A stretch of 64,000 nucleotides of DNA, from contig NC_134152.1 of NCBI RefSeq assembly GCF_033958435.1, forward strand, positions 22,356,001 to 22,420,000, given 5' to 3'. Of the stretch, positions 11,501 to 21,013 are shown piece after piece. Origin of the DNA: Carettochelys insculpta (taxonomy: Eukaryota > Chordata > Testudines > Carettochelyidae). The translations under genes were made by a program, and so were the position numbers. Under the pieces are notes generated by a model that saw nothing but the letters and a program-made list of their open reading frames with translations, did no database searches and was not told the DNA's origin. The stretch's first letter is position 1, and each line of letters opens with the position of its first letter.

Positions 11501-14500
11501 AGGACCCAGCAATTTCGACGTTGCGGGACGCGGATCGTCTACACGGTCCCTATTCCTATCTCCTCATGAGGTTAGCGACTTCGACGTCTCGCCGCCTAAC
11601 GTCGAAGTTAACTTCGAAATAGCGCCCGATGCGTGTAGACGCGACACGCTCTATTTCGAAGTTGGTGTCGCTACTTCGAAGTAGTGTGCACGTGTAGACG
11701 CAGCTTTGGTGATGCTCAGTTGCACATTACCTCAATAGTGCACATAGGAAAATTCATTCCTCACATATTAAAAATCAGAGGAAACACTTCCCGAGCCCTT
11801 TTAAGTTGCCTAGACTGCCCCCAAAAGCCTGGTTCCCCTCCACTTACAGAGCTGGGTAGCTGACCAGGGCAGCAGTTTCCTGGCTCCAACCAGTGGAGGA
11901 AGCTGGGAGCCAGGCTTCCCCTGGTTCCCAGCTCTGCTCCACTGGCTGGAGCCAGGAAACTGAACAAAGCTGCTGCCCTGGTCAGTTTCCTAGCTCTGCA
12001 AGAGGAGGGGAGCTAGGCTGGTCAGTGTCCTGGGTTCTGCAAGTGGCCAGGAAATGGGAACCAGGCTGCAAGCTTTGTGGCAGCCTAGTTCCCCATGTCC
12101 CCCATGACTTATGCAAGAATTTGAGTTACACCGGGGTTGCAAGAACGCAACCCCCATGTAACTTGGGGGTTTACTGTATTGGAAGAAACTATTGTCTCCT
12201 GGTCAGACCAGAACTGCTGGGTCAAATGACAACACTGACTTGCTAATGCAGGCAAAGCTTTGGGCTACTTTCTGCACTTCTATTTTTCTACCTGATCAAT
12301 TGCTATATTCTTTTCTGCTCAGTTGGGTGTTACTAAGCTTAATTAATGTTTGCTTAGTGCTTAGGAATATTCAGGTGAGAGGAGCTGTGCAAAGTACAGT
12401 GGCTTAGTATAATTCTTCTGTTTGAGAGGGGAAGCTCCTCCTGTTGTTAGTCACTTCTGTTACTGACTTTTTAAATTCAGTATTTCAAAATAAACATGCA
12501 GATTTTGTTAGTTTAATGAAAATTATTATTTAAATTAAATGCCAAGGTAACAGCGCTTAACAACACTGTATATTTTGTTTGGGGTTTAGATTCTAGATGA
12601 ACACAGCAATATTCTGCCTCCTGGCGAAGAAGGAGATATCGCCATCAAAGCAAAACCAATGCGACCGTTTTGTCTTTTCACTCAATATATAGTAAGGAAC
12701 TTCACAAATTTAAATTGTACACCTGTTAAAAATGCCTTATTTCTGAACAAAACTTAGAACATTCAGTTACTCTTCAGCCACTGAAGCACAATCCTGATTA
12801 TGAAATTAGACTTAATTTGTATTGGGTAACAGACAGAGATTCCATCCTCATTATGCGTGGTGCTGTGTGAACATATAACACAAAGATGATCTCTGCCTCC
12901 CATTTACCATCCATATGTCTGCAAAGTCCCTTCCTGATTGACTGTCCCATGACAGCTTACCAAGCTAAACACTGCAGCTGAGTGGCATGTGAGATTTGTT
13001 TTCAAACCAGATTTTCCCTGAAGTGAAAAGCTACAGGTTCCAGTGGCAGGTCCTGCAGAGGTGAAGGCTGGCACACTCTCTAGAAAAAATTAATATATAT
13101 ATGATGATATGATATTATACAGTGGAAAGTAAATTAATACTAGGCAGGAAGCACCATGCTTGTATTCCCTCTTTACTACTGTTACAGACTAAATTAAAGC
13201 CAAGGAGTATTTTCCGTTTATTAAAACTGACTGTGACCAGGCCATCCCCAGCAGTGTACTGAGGGAGGGTGAAGAAACATTAAGTGTTTAGCTAATCCTT
13301 CTTCAGATAATCCTGGGATCAGTTTAGTTAACTTAAGAGGGAGCTGCATATACCCCTTCATTAGCTAGGCTTGGTAAACCTAAGCACGTCTTTTTGACAA
13401 CTGGGGGGTGGGCTAAGAGAGGGACAGAGACAAAAAGGAAAATAAGCACTTAGAAATATTTTCTCAAATATAATTAACAACATATAAAATAGACTCTCAG
13501 TCCACAATCTTCAAAGGCTCCTAGTATGGTGGGCCAAGCTGCATAATTTGTGTAGTTCATTATGGCTAAAACCACAATTCCAAAACCTCATCAAAGACAT
13601 AACCCACAATTGTATAGTCACTCAGCATCTGTTGAGTTTTGTTATTTTATTTCCTGCATTACAGGCATTGAATTCAATTCACTTAGACTCTGCTGGTACT
13701 TAATACATATCTCTCTGATATGGACTGCTCAGTAAGGCTGAGTTTTTGCATGCTAAATTATGTTGTAATATAAATTAGATGCTGTAATTTAATGAGACCA
13801 GTTTCTTACATATATTAGAGCAGTGTTTCTTAAACTATGTTACACTGAACACTTGTGCTTCATGAACAACTCACAGGTGTGCTGTGAACATCTGACACTT
13901 TTTTGATATACACTGATGATATTTATTTTCTGTTATTAAAACGTTATGTTACTTCATGGCTGATATCTGATTAAGTTATTTCATTTTGTTCTTGCTTTTT
14001 TTTTTAAGAAAATGTTCATAGGTGTTCCACATAAAAATTATTATTTGGTGTTCTGTGGTCTCAAAAAGTTTAAGAAACACTGCATTAGAGTACGTCATCT
14101 CATATTTATAGGAAGGTTAAGGCTTGTCAAACATAATTTAATGTTTACTAGGATGCACCAGAGAGAACTGAATTAACATTACGAGGGAACTTCTATATCA
14201 CTGGAGACAGAGGGATTGTGGATAAAGATGGATACTTCTGGTTTGTTGGAAGAGCTGATGATGTCATCAATTCTGCTGGGTAACAATTTGTGTGTGCATT
14301 CATTACAATGGTAGGACTCAAATAATGCCAAGGCACAGCTGAATGTATGTTTTATATGTACACTGACTCATAAAATGTATAAAAAAACCCTTTTCTTTAT
14401 TTTAAAGATATCGTATTGGACCGTTTGAAGTAGAAAGTGCACTGATAGAGCACCCAGCAGTAATAGAATCAGCTGTTGTCAGCAGCCCAGACCCCATCAG

Positions 14501-17230
14501 AGGAGAGGTAAAGGACTTAAAATTTCTCATGTGCTTGAGTTTTATTATACAAATATGTATTGGGGGGGACCCAACCAGAACCATGAGGTAGCTGGGTACT
14601 ACAAACAGTTGTTGAAATGCTCTATTCATATCAAAGCACAGAGGGTGGCTGAAGTGAGGCCACTGCTACCTTGCAAAGTGACGGCAATCTTCGCTACAGT
14701 GAAGATGGAGATGCGACCCCCTGACACCCCACATTCCAAATCTTCATTTGAGCAGCTATACTGCTTTGGGACTCAAAGTCTCGAGAGGTTGAAATTGCAA
14801 ATTGAAAATAAGGATGGCTGCAATTTACTCCAACTCCTGAATTATTATTTTTACAGTTCTGCTGCGTCTGTCCTTCTGTCTGTCTGGGCAAGGTTCTACC
14901 AGGTCCCCATCCACACTGTGCGGGCCACAGCCCCTCCCCTGGCCAGTGCAGGGCTGGTCCCAGCCTTCCAATGGCCCCCCAGCACTGTGCCAGCCCCAGT
15001 CCCTTCCCCAGCCAGCACAGGGACTGGCCCAGCCCTCCAACAGAGCCCCCTCACACTGTGCCAGCCCCAGCCCCAGCCCCTTCCCCAGCCAGTGTAGAGC
15101 CCGGCGCAGCCCAGCACCATGGCAGCCCTACCTCTTCCCCCAGTCAGCATAATAAAATGGTAGTCACCTTGCTAGAGTTTTCCTATAGTCACCAAGGGAG
15201 TTTTGTTAAACATTAGCATTGTGTGTTATGTGTGTTTTGTTTAGTTAACATTTAATCTTTTTAAGGTAGTGAAAGCCTTTGTTGTTTTGGCATCTGACTA
15301 TGTTTCCCATGACCCAGAAAAACTGATTAAAGAGCTACAGGACCATGTTAAAATGGCCACTGCCCCATACAAGTATCCTAGAAAGGTAAGTACTTGAAAC
15401 GTAAGTATTTGAGATAATTACATTACAGTTAGTCAACAAGCAGCATATGAACTTCCATACACAAAAGCTTTATCATACCCCCTCATACAAATCATAAGCA
15501 GTCTTGAAAAGTTTATATTTCTATTGGTAAATGTTGAAAAAACACTGATTTCACACTACACGAGTCAAACAAAACAAAAAATTCTATTGACAATGATCTA
15601 AAATTAAAGGAAAAGAAACAAATAATGCGGGAGAAATTAAGATTTTGATTTAAGGATATTTACTTTGCATATTTTGACATGTGATGTTGGCAATTTGTTT
15701 TTAATATTTATGAAACTAACTTTTTGACCTCAACCTCTCCCTTCTTCAAGTAATTGTGGCTATGTCTGCACGGGCAGCCTGTTGACAGAACTGGGCTTTT
15801 GTCAACAAAATTCGCTGAGCATCTACACAGTGAAATTGCTCTGTTGTGAGTTTGACGACAAAGCTCATCTGTTTAGCAGGCAGCATTATACCTCTCCCCA
15901 TCAAGTACAATGTCTCTGTCAGAGTGCCCAGGCAGACAGTTCTGTCCACAGAGAGGGCTTCTAGTTCCTGGGCAGCCCTGTTTGCAGAGGTTCCAGTCAG
16001 CTGTTTTGTTGAAAGAGGGCAGGGCACTCTGTCTGCTCTCTGCTGATGGAGCAGCTTGCTCTTTTGAGCTGCTTTTATGTGTAGACACAGTCTGCCGACA
16101 GAGGTACTGCTGAGGTTTCTATGTTGACAGGGACCTCTGTCAACAGAGGCTGCCTGTGTAGATATAGCTTGTCTGACTGTACCATAATTTCCCATAATTG
16201 TGGAAAATGTAAAAATCAAAACAAAAAGCTTAATACCAATACTTTTGTGCACAATGAAAGCTGGAATTGATACAATGAAATGCTGAAAACTAAGCATTGC
16301 TGTTTGCCAGTTATAGAAAGTACAAATAAAATTATTTTATGCTTAATCATAAGAATCTAACAGAGGACAGATGGGAAAATAATTATTTTAACATCTCACA
16401 TTTCAATGTTTGTTTGTTTTTTTATCAAACATATGATATACCCTTTATAGGTGTTCATATAAAAGAGTGATGAGGATGGTATCAAAACACCAAAAAACTG
16501 ATAGAAAGCCAGGGGAAAAGAGTGAGCAGTGGGTCACAGAACCCTGAAAAAATACACTTACTTCGGAGCTCTGTTTCCAGTGTTGCCTCAAAATGACAAC
16601 ACACCTATCTTAAATAGGTTCTCTTAAAATTATCTTTTTGCCTTCTACAGACTCACAGGATTTCAATTTTGCTCTGCTGTAATGGCCAATGGATATTTGA
16701 AATAGGAATCCTGACCCTATGCGCTCTGCTACATTTAATAGGTCAACAGCTCTCCATGGGGGGAAGGTCAGGCTCTTGGTTTGGAGCAGAGGAGCTACTT
16801 ACCTGGTCTTTGCAGCAGGCAAGATGTTGGCACCCCAGCTCTGCTGGCCACTCTTGATACTGCAGCTGTCCTCACTGGCCACTTGGTATCTCCTCTCTGT
16901 GCCCCTTCCTTTCCATGTTCTGGAAAACAGCTCCATTCCCAACACTTCCCATTTTCCAGGCACAACCAAACCCAGACCTTAGTTTAAGCTAGGTTAAGAG
17001 GAAGCTGCATTCCAAATTTGGTGCTCTTAGGTCTTGTGGTTTAGGAGGAGTTCTTGAACAAATGGACTCTCAGAAACAGAGACAGACAACATGACCTCTA
17101 AAATATAGAGAGATTAGTTGTAATTTCTTCTCTTTCTCAATAGGTGGAGTTTGTTCAACAGTTGCCAAAGACAGTCAGTGGAAAGATCAAAAGAAACGAA
17201 CTGCGCAAGAAGGAGTGGGGAAAAGCTTAG
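8469..17230 (+). CDS. ACSM3: Acyl-CoA synthetase medium-chain family member, C-terminal part (7 exons)
   Basis: Seven exons (8469-8592, 9109-9189, 12590-12691, 14152-14279, 14408-14507, 15266-15385, 17144-17230) join in frame with GT/AG borders and end at a TAG. They give about 246 C-terminal residues; the family is about 580 long, so the N-terminal half lies upstream of the window. Visible adenylate-forming motifs are [32 protein letters not shown] and the C-terminal [13 protein letters not shown], which carries the catalytic lysine. Family members activate medium-chain fatty acids or aromatic acids to CoA thioesters in the mitochondrial matrix. No in-frame stop or frameshift is seen. The gene converges with ERI2, as ACSM3 does in mammals. 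The symbol rests on that synteny; another ACSM paralogue cannot be excluded. No AATAAA is seen close after the stop. Confidence 0.9.
9109..9189 (+). CDS. ACSM3: ACSM exon b
   Basis: 27 codons, starting [18 protein letters not shown] and ending PAYDVK. The acceptor is tgtag, the donor gtatta, and both borders are in phase 0. Confidence 0.9.
9300..10440. other. GC-rich intronic insertion, unclassified
   Basis: Composition changes near 9300 and again near 10440. Open frames here have no family features. Probably repeat-derived; no termini recognised. Confidence 0.35.
10567..10590. repeat. (TC)n microsatellite
   Basis: About 11 TC units. Confidence 0.95.
10660..10862 (-). mobile_element. tRNA-derived SINE with CR1-like tail (Cry type)
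   Basis: On the minus strand it begins with a tRNA-like head (A box tagctcagtgg, B box ggttgtgag...ttcaatcc). It then has a core with ccatttagggattgg and a tail with actagatgacctctcaaggt, shared with CR1 3' ends. SINEs of this design are known from cryptodiran turtles. Confidence 0.8.
11055..11705. mobile_element. Non-autonomous Harbinger derivative, copy 1
   Basis: Inverted ends are ggctacgtctacacgtgca and the matching tgcacgtgtagacgcagct, with TTG duplicated at 11052-11054 and 11706-11708. The GC-rich interior of about 400 bases is shared with 22775-23482. The motif cgtctaca recurs inside at 11107, 11193 and 11536. Confidence 0.85.
11810..12176. mobile_element. Tigger/pogo-like MITE, 5' truncated
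   Basis: The right end gggggtttactg is followed by TA; the interior shares gtttcctggctcc hairpin units with 22076-22513 and 47045-47593. The left terminus is missing. Confidence 0.65.
12590..12691 (+). CDS. ACSM3: ACSM exon c
   Basis: 34 codons, with [13 protein letters not shown] and [10 protein letters not shown]. The acceptor is gtttag and the donor gtaagg, in phase 0. Confidence 0.9.
12692..13820. other. ACSM intron, nothing recognised
   Basis: No exon or repeat terminus was recognised apart from a short AT-rich tract near 13085. Confidence 0.5.
13821..14082. mobile_element. hAT-type MITE
   Basis: Perfect terminal inverted repeats cagtgtttcttaaac and gtttaagaaacactg. The flanks tattagag and cattagag match at 7 of 8 positions, the duplication size of hAT elements. 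Confidence 0.88.
14152..14279 (+). CDS. ACSM3: ACSM exon d
   Basis: Encodes [18 protein letters not shown] and [14 protein letters not shown]. The Asp of TGDRG is the ribose-binding residue known in the adenylate-forming family. The exon ends with two bases of a Gly codon. Confidence 0.92.
14408..14507 (+). CDS. ACSM3: ACSM exon e
   Basis: Continues with [16 protein letters not shown] and SSPDPIRGE after completing the Gly codon. The donor is gtaaag. Confidence 0.92.
14916..15150. repeat. GC-rich imperfect tandem repeat, about 70-bp unit
   Basis: Three units share the pattern actgtgccagccccag, cttccccagccag, agccctccaa. It is intronic and its open frames are by-products. Confidence 0.6.
15266..15385 (+). 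CDS. ACSM3: ACSM exon f
   Basis: 40 codons, [12 protein letters not shown] to TAPYKYPRK. This is the mobile C-terminal subdomain. The donor is gtaagt. Confidence 0.92.
15758..16169. mobile_element. Harbinger-type MITE with gttgacag arms
   Basis: Inverted ends are ggctatgtctgcacgggcag and the counterpart of agctatatctacacaggcag, then gttgacag in both arms. The flanking 3-bp TGT lies at 15755-15757 and 16170-16172. Confidence 0.75.
16690..17105. repeat. Second copy of the 1315-2075 repeat
   Basis: Shares the 3' segment (aagaggaagctgcat, ggagttcttgaac, then a gacagacaa-like end) with 1970-2075. It ends only 38 bases before the last ACSM coding exon. Confidence 0.55.
17144..17230 (+). CDS. ACSM3: ACSM last coding exon
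   Basis: 28 codons plus TAG at 17228-17230: [20 protein letters not shown], then a basic tail. The Lys of SGKI is the conserved catalytic lysine of the C-terminal subdomain. Confidence 0.92.
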   Translation: MEFVQQLPKTVSGKIKRNELRKKEWGKA

Positions 17231-17474
17231 AATTATCTGGTGTTTATTTTCCATAATTTGTTCTTATAAAATATTTTATATTGCTTATGGTGCAATTTTT
17301 TTTCTTCTAATGAAGTTGGTGAGTTCTTGTTCATTTCAGTATCCAAGATGCTCTTCCAGTGTTTATATCCAACCGCCTGAAGCAGCCGAGTTTGAATGCA
17401 CGTTTGCATTCAGCTCCTCCTGTGTTTTGAGCAATCAAAAGCAGTGCAAAACTTTCTTCTGTTGAAGAGTTTAT

Positions 17475-18380
17475 ACAAGTTGAAACTCTTGTGCAGCACT
17501 CTCTCATCTGGCAACATCACTTATTCAGCAGGACCACAGATGTTACTGGACCAGAGAGCACCTGCTGGCAGGGAGTATCTGTTGCACAGAGCCCTGCTGG
17601 TAGCCCCAGGGCAGGGGGCCTGGTCTGGACACCCGGCTAGAGTCAGGGAGCCTGGTCTGGACATCCGGCTAGAGTCAGGGAGCCCTGCTGTGGGGAGTCC
17701 AGCCCTGAAACAGGGAGCCAGCCCCACAAACAGCTCTGCAGCAGCAAGGAGCCCTGCCAGGAACAGGGGAGCTGGCTGGGGTGGGGAGACCCAGCGGCAG
17801 CCCCGCAGCTATGGCTGGCAGCTGGCTGGGGCATGGAGCCTGCTGGTAGCCCTGCAATCCCAGCTAGGCCAGGGGAGCCATGCATCCCTTGCACTGGGCA
17901 GTTCCCAGCAGCCCTGAAGCCATAGGGAGCTCTGCAGCAGGGAGCCAGCTGGGGCACAGCTCTGCAGCTGCAGGGACCCTAGCCAGGGCCTGGGGAACTC
18001 CACAGCCCCACAGCAGGGAGCCAGCCGGGCCTGGGAGCCTTGCAAGCCCATGTGGTGCCAAGAGAGCTGGCTGGGGTGGAGTGCCTCCCCACAGCCGCAG
18101 AGACCTCGGCCAGGGGAGCCCTGAACCCCCTGCAGCAAGGAGCCTGCTAAGGCTGGGAATCCCACCCCCAGGGAGCTGGGGCACAGAGCCTCACTGACAG
18201 CCCCACAGTTACAGGGACCCAGGCCAGGCCATGGGAGACTGGCAGCTCCATGGAGAACCCTGCAGGAATGGGCCTCCCACTCCAGGTATCCTGGGGACCT
18301 GACCTCCTCTCATCCAGCAAATCCCCTTGTTCAGGACCACTAAGGTCCAAAGGGTGCCAGATGAAGGAGGTACAATCTGT
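17475..18380. repeat. GC-rich MITE-like repeat with imperfect tandem core
   Basis: The outer parts show inverted similarity (actctctcatctggcaacat against ggtgccagatgaaggaggt). The core is a run of related GC-rich units with gggagcc and agccctgc motifs. It lies in the 3' flank of ACSM and may overlap its 3' UTR. Confidence 0.5.
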
Positions 18381-18778
18381 GTATTTATAAAATAATTTTA
18401 AATAAGATACATTCAACAAACATCTCTAGTCATAGCTTGCATACTCATTCACTGCTCTGAGATTTTTTTTTTGGTTCATTCTTGCAATTACATTTCCTTT
18501 TCTATCATACATTTTTAATGCACCCATCACTCTTGTAAATTGGTAATCTAGGATGTAAGCATAAATTTCCAAGTCAGTGACTATGCTTTTGCTTCTCAGC
18601 ATTCACATTTATGTTCACAGTAAGCAGTGGTTGGCGCTGATATTTAAAATATTTTCCCTAAAATTTCTATTTAAGGTAAGAAAATCTTCCTAATATTGAA
18701 TTACGGAAATCCTGGAATTTAAGTCTTCATTTGGTAAAATGGGTGGATTTATAAAGGTAATGTCTGTTACTAAATGAA

Positions 18779-19012
18779 AACAAAAAGCAGTCAAGTAGCA
18801 CTTTAAAGATAAGCAAAATAGTTTATTAAGTGAGCTTTCGTGGGACAGACCCACTTCTTCAGACCATAGCCAGACCAGAACCAGACCAGCTATGCTCTGA
18901 AGAAGTGGGTCTGTCCCACGAAGGCTCACCTAATAAACTACTTTCCTAGTCTTTAAAGTGCTACTTGACTGCTTTTTGTTTTGATAGTGTATAGACTAGC
19001 ATGGCTTCCTCT
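18779..19012. mobile_element. Inverted pair of Penelope-like element 3' ends
   Basis: A minus-strand tail (18779-18890) meets a plus-strand tail (18891-19012); both contain gaagaagtgggtctgtccca and a tctttaaagtgctacttgac-like segment. The 15 bases ctgttactaaatgaa occur at 18764-18778 and 19013-19027. Confidence 0.75.
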
Positions 19013-19027
19013 CTGTTACTAAATGAA

Positions 19028-19660
19028 GTTCAGGTATCTAAATATCGACCTTGACACAATATTTGGCTGTCCCAGATACTGACATAATGAGCACTGTATG
19101 AGAAGAGAAAGAACTGTTACATAAACTGAAGCATTAACAGTTTTGCTATGGTACTTTTAAAAGTTTATCTACTCAACATGGCACAGGAATTTACATTTAT
19201 ATTCCATTTTAATAAACACCATATAAAATAATTTTAAAACCATCATTACTATTTCAAGTATCAAGGTGAAAGAGATATGCATAATTGTATACAGATGCAT
19301 TTTTAGAAAAATTGTAGTCATATAAACAAAATTTGCATCACTAACACTGATATTCAAGGATTGGGCTTGAAAAAAAATCTAAAATGCCTGATAAGAGAAT
19401 AAAACCATTAAAAGTCAGGATAACTGCTGCTTATCCTTTCATGTTAGTCACACTAACCTCAATTTTTCATAAGATAATGGTGTCTGTCTGAGTGCTTCCA
19501 TTTACGCTTCATGAGATTTCCATTTTGAGCTGAAGTAAGCCCAGTAATATCACTTACGCCCAATCCTCATGAAATTGAAACGTGGCATCATTTGCTTATT
19601 TACTACAGTACCAGCGAACACTTAGCATATGTTAAGATTTGGACAAAAATGAACCAACAT
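19028..19660. other. 3' flank of ERI2, nothing further recognised
   Basis: AT-rich; it probably contains the ERI2 3' UTR on the minus strand. No standard AATAAA on the minus strand was found close to the stop. Confidence 0.4.
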
Positions 19661-21013
19661 TCAAGTTCTCATAGAAGGTCGGAGACCCAGACATTTCCTG
19701 TGAGAATTTCCTGAAGAACCAGAGTTTAAGAAAGAAGATGTTAAACCAGCTGCAGTAGTAGAAAGTGTAGACATAGTATTAGTGGATTTTTCCTTTAGAA
19801 GTATATGTTCCCACTTGAAATATCCGCAACCTCTCTTCTTCCCTTCTTGTTTTCCAATAGGGCAACTATAGAACACTTTTCCATGATTTGGACCAGCATT
19901 GGAAACATTTAGCTTTTTAGCCCTTCGGCCACAGTTACATAAGGGTGGAGTGAGTTTTTCACTTTTTGCAGCTCTTAAAGATTGGTTCAGGCTCACTGTG
20001 GAGTTTAAGATAACAGAAGGCACTCTATATGAACCTGAACGCCTCAAAGGCAGGGGACAATCAGAAGATACAGCTTCATCTTCATGTACAGTGAATGGCT
20101 GTTTTTTTGATGGAGGTAAAGGTTTTGGACTAGACGGTTTCCTCTTAGAATTTTGAGAGAAAGCAGTGGAATGATTTTCAATCAACACTGTACTTGATAA
20201 AGTAGCATTTACCTTAGCAGATGGTAACTTAAAGGCAGAACAGTTTAAAGTTTGCCTTTTGGCTATTCCTACATCATAGATAGTAGTATTAGGACTTTTG
20301 TACACAATAGACTTAGAAGCCTCCAAAGGCTCATTACATTTCCCCAAAGGTTCCAAGTCTGAATTCATCATAGCTGGTTCTTTCAAACCCATCACTTCTC
20401 CAGAGACTGATAAAGTCTCTGTATTTAGATCATCTTTAAGCTTCACACTGTCTGTATTTTCTTCGTGCTGTGATTCAGGTATTAAAGCTACATCCTCCCA
20501 ATCAGCCAACATAGATAAACAATCAGAACTAGTACTTATATCTTCATTAGATATATTAACAGAGGAAATAGTAGTGGAGACAAGCACTAGCCCTGAACCA
20601 AGTACTGAAGAGCTGTTCTTGGAAGTTGAAATAAGACGTCCATTATTTAGTCCATTTTGGATGCCAGTCAGTAAATTACAATGAGAAGCCTGAAACTGAC
20701 CAAAGGGAACAGGAAGTCTGTTAATTTCTGGAAGCAAGCAGCTTTGGACTTGACCACATCCATCAGTCTTTTTACTGCTTCTAGCCCTAACGTGGTCATT
20801 TGCAGATGAATTTGTAGAATTGGACTCCTGCTGGTCTTTTGCTTTAACATTGAAGTTTATAACCATTTTACTGTGTTCATTCTCAACTAGACAACTGCTG
20901 TTGCAAATTCTATCTTTATTTGAAGTTTCAGCACCATCATCACATCCCATTAGATTCTCTTCAGTGAGATTTACATTCAGAATTCTGGACACTGCATTCT
21001 TCTTTAGATGTAC
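19661..21013 (-). CDS. ERI2: ERI2 exon 9 (tail and GRF zinc finger)
   Basis: 1353 bases without a stop before 19661, starting VHLKKNAVSRILNVNL at acceptor cctcag. A Ser/Thr-rich, probably disordered stretch is followed by the GRF zinc finger (about residues 625-670 of the protein) and ends LRPSMRT. ADWEDVALIPESQ and SIVYKSPNTTIYDV are conserved short motifs of ERI2. Confidence 0.93.
   Translation of the reverse strand, partial: VHLKKNAVSRILNVNLTEENLMGCDDGAETSNKDRICNSSCLVENEHSKMVINFNVKAKDQQESNSTNSSANDHVRARSSKKTDGCGQVQSCLLPEINRLPVPFGQFQASHCNLLTGIQNGLNNGRLISTSKNSSSVLGSGLVLVSTTISSVNISNEDISTSSDCLSMLADWEDVALIPESQHEENTDSVKLKDDLNTETLSVSGEVMGLKEPAMMNSDLEPLGKCNEPLEASKSIVYKSPNTTIYDVGIAKRQTLNCSAFKLPSAKVNATLSSTVLIENHSTAFSQNSKRKPSSPKPLPPSKKQPFTVHEDEAVSSDCPLPLRRSGSYRVPSVILNSTVSLNQSLRAAKSEKLTPPLCNCGRRAKKLNVSNAGPNHGKVFYSCPIGKQEGKKRGCGYFKWEHILLKEKSTNTMSTLSTTAAGLTSSFLNSGSSGNSHRKCLGLRPSMRT

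Noticed and set aside
14531..15097. 188-codon open frame in an ACSM intron
   Set aside because: Its second half is the translation of a Pro/Ala-coding tandem repeat, and the frame runs across an intron boundary region without family features.
17396..18197. Several overlapping GC-rich open frames
   Set aside because: Low-complexity translation of a repeat with imperfect tandem units; no conserved motif.
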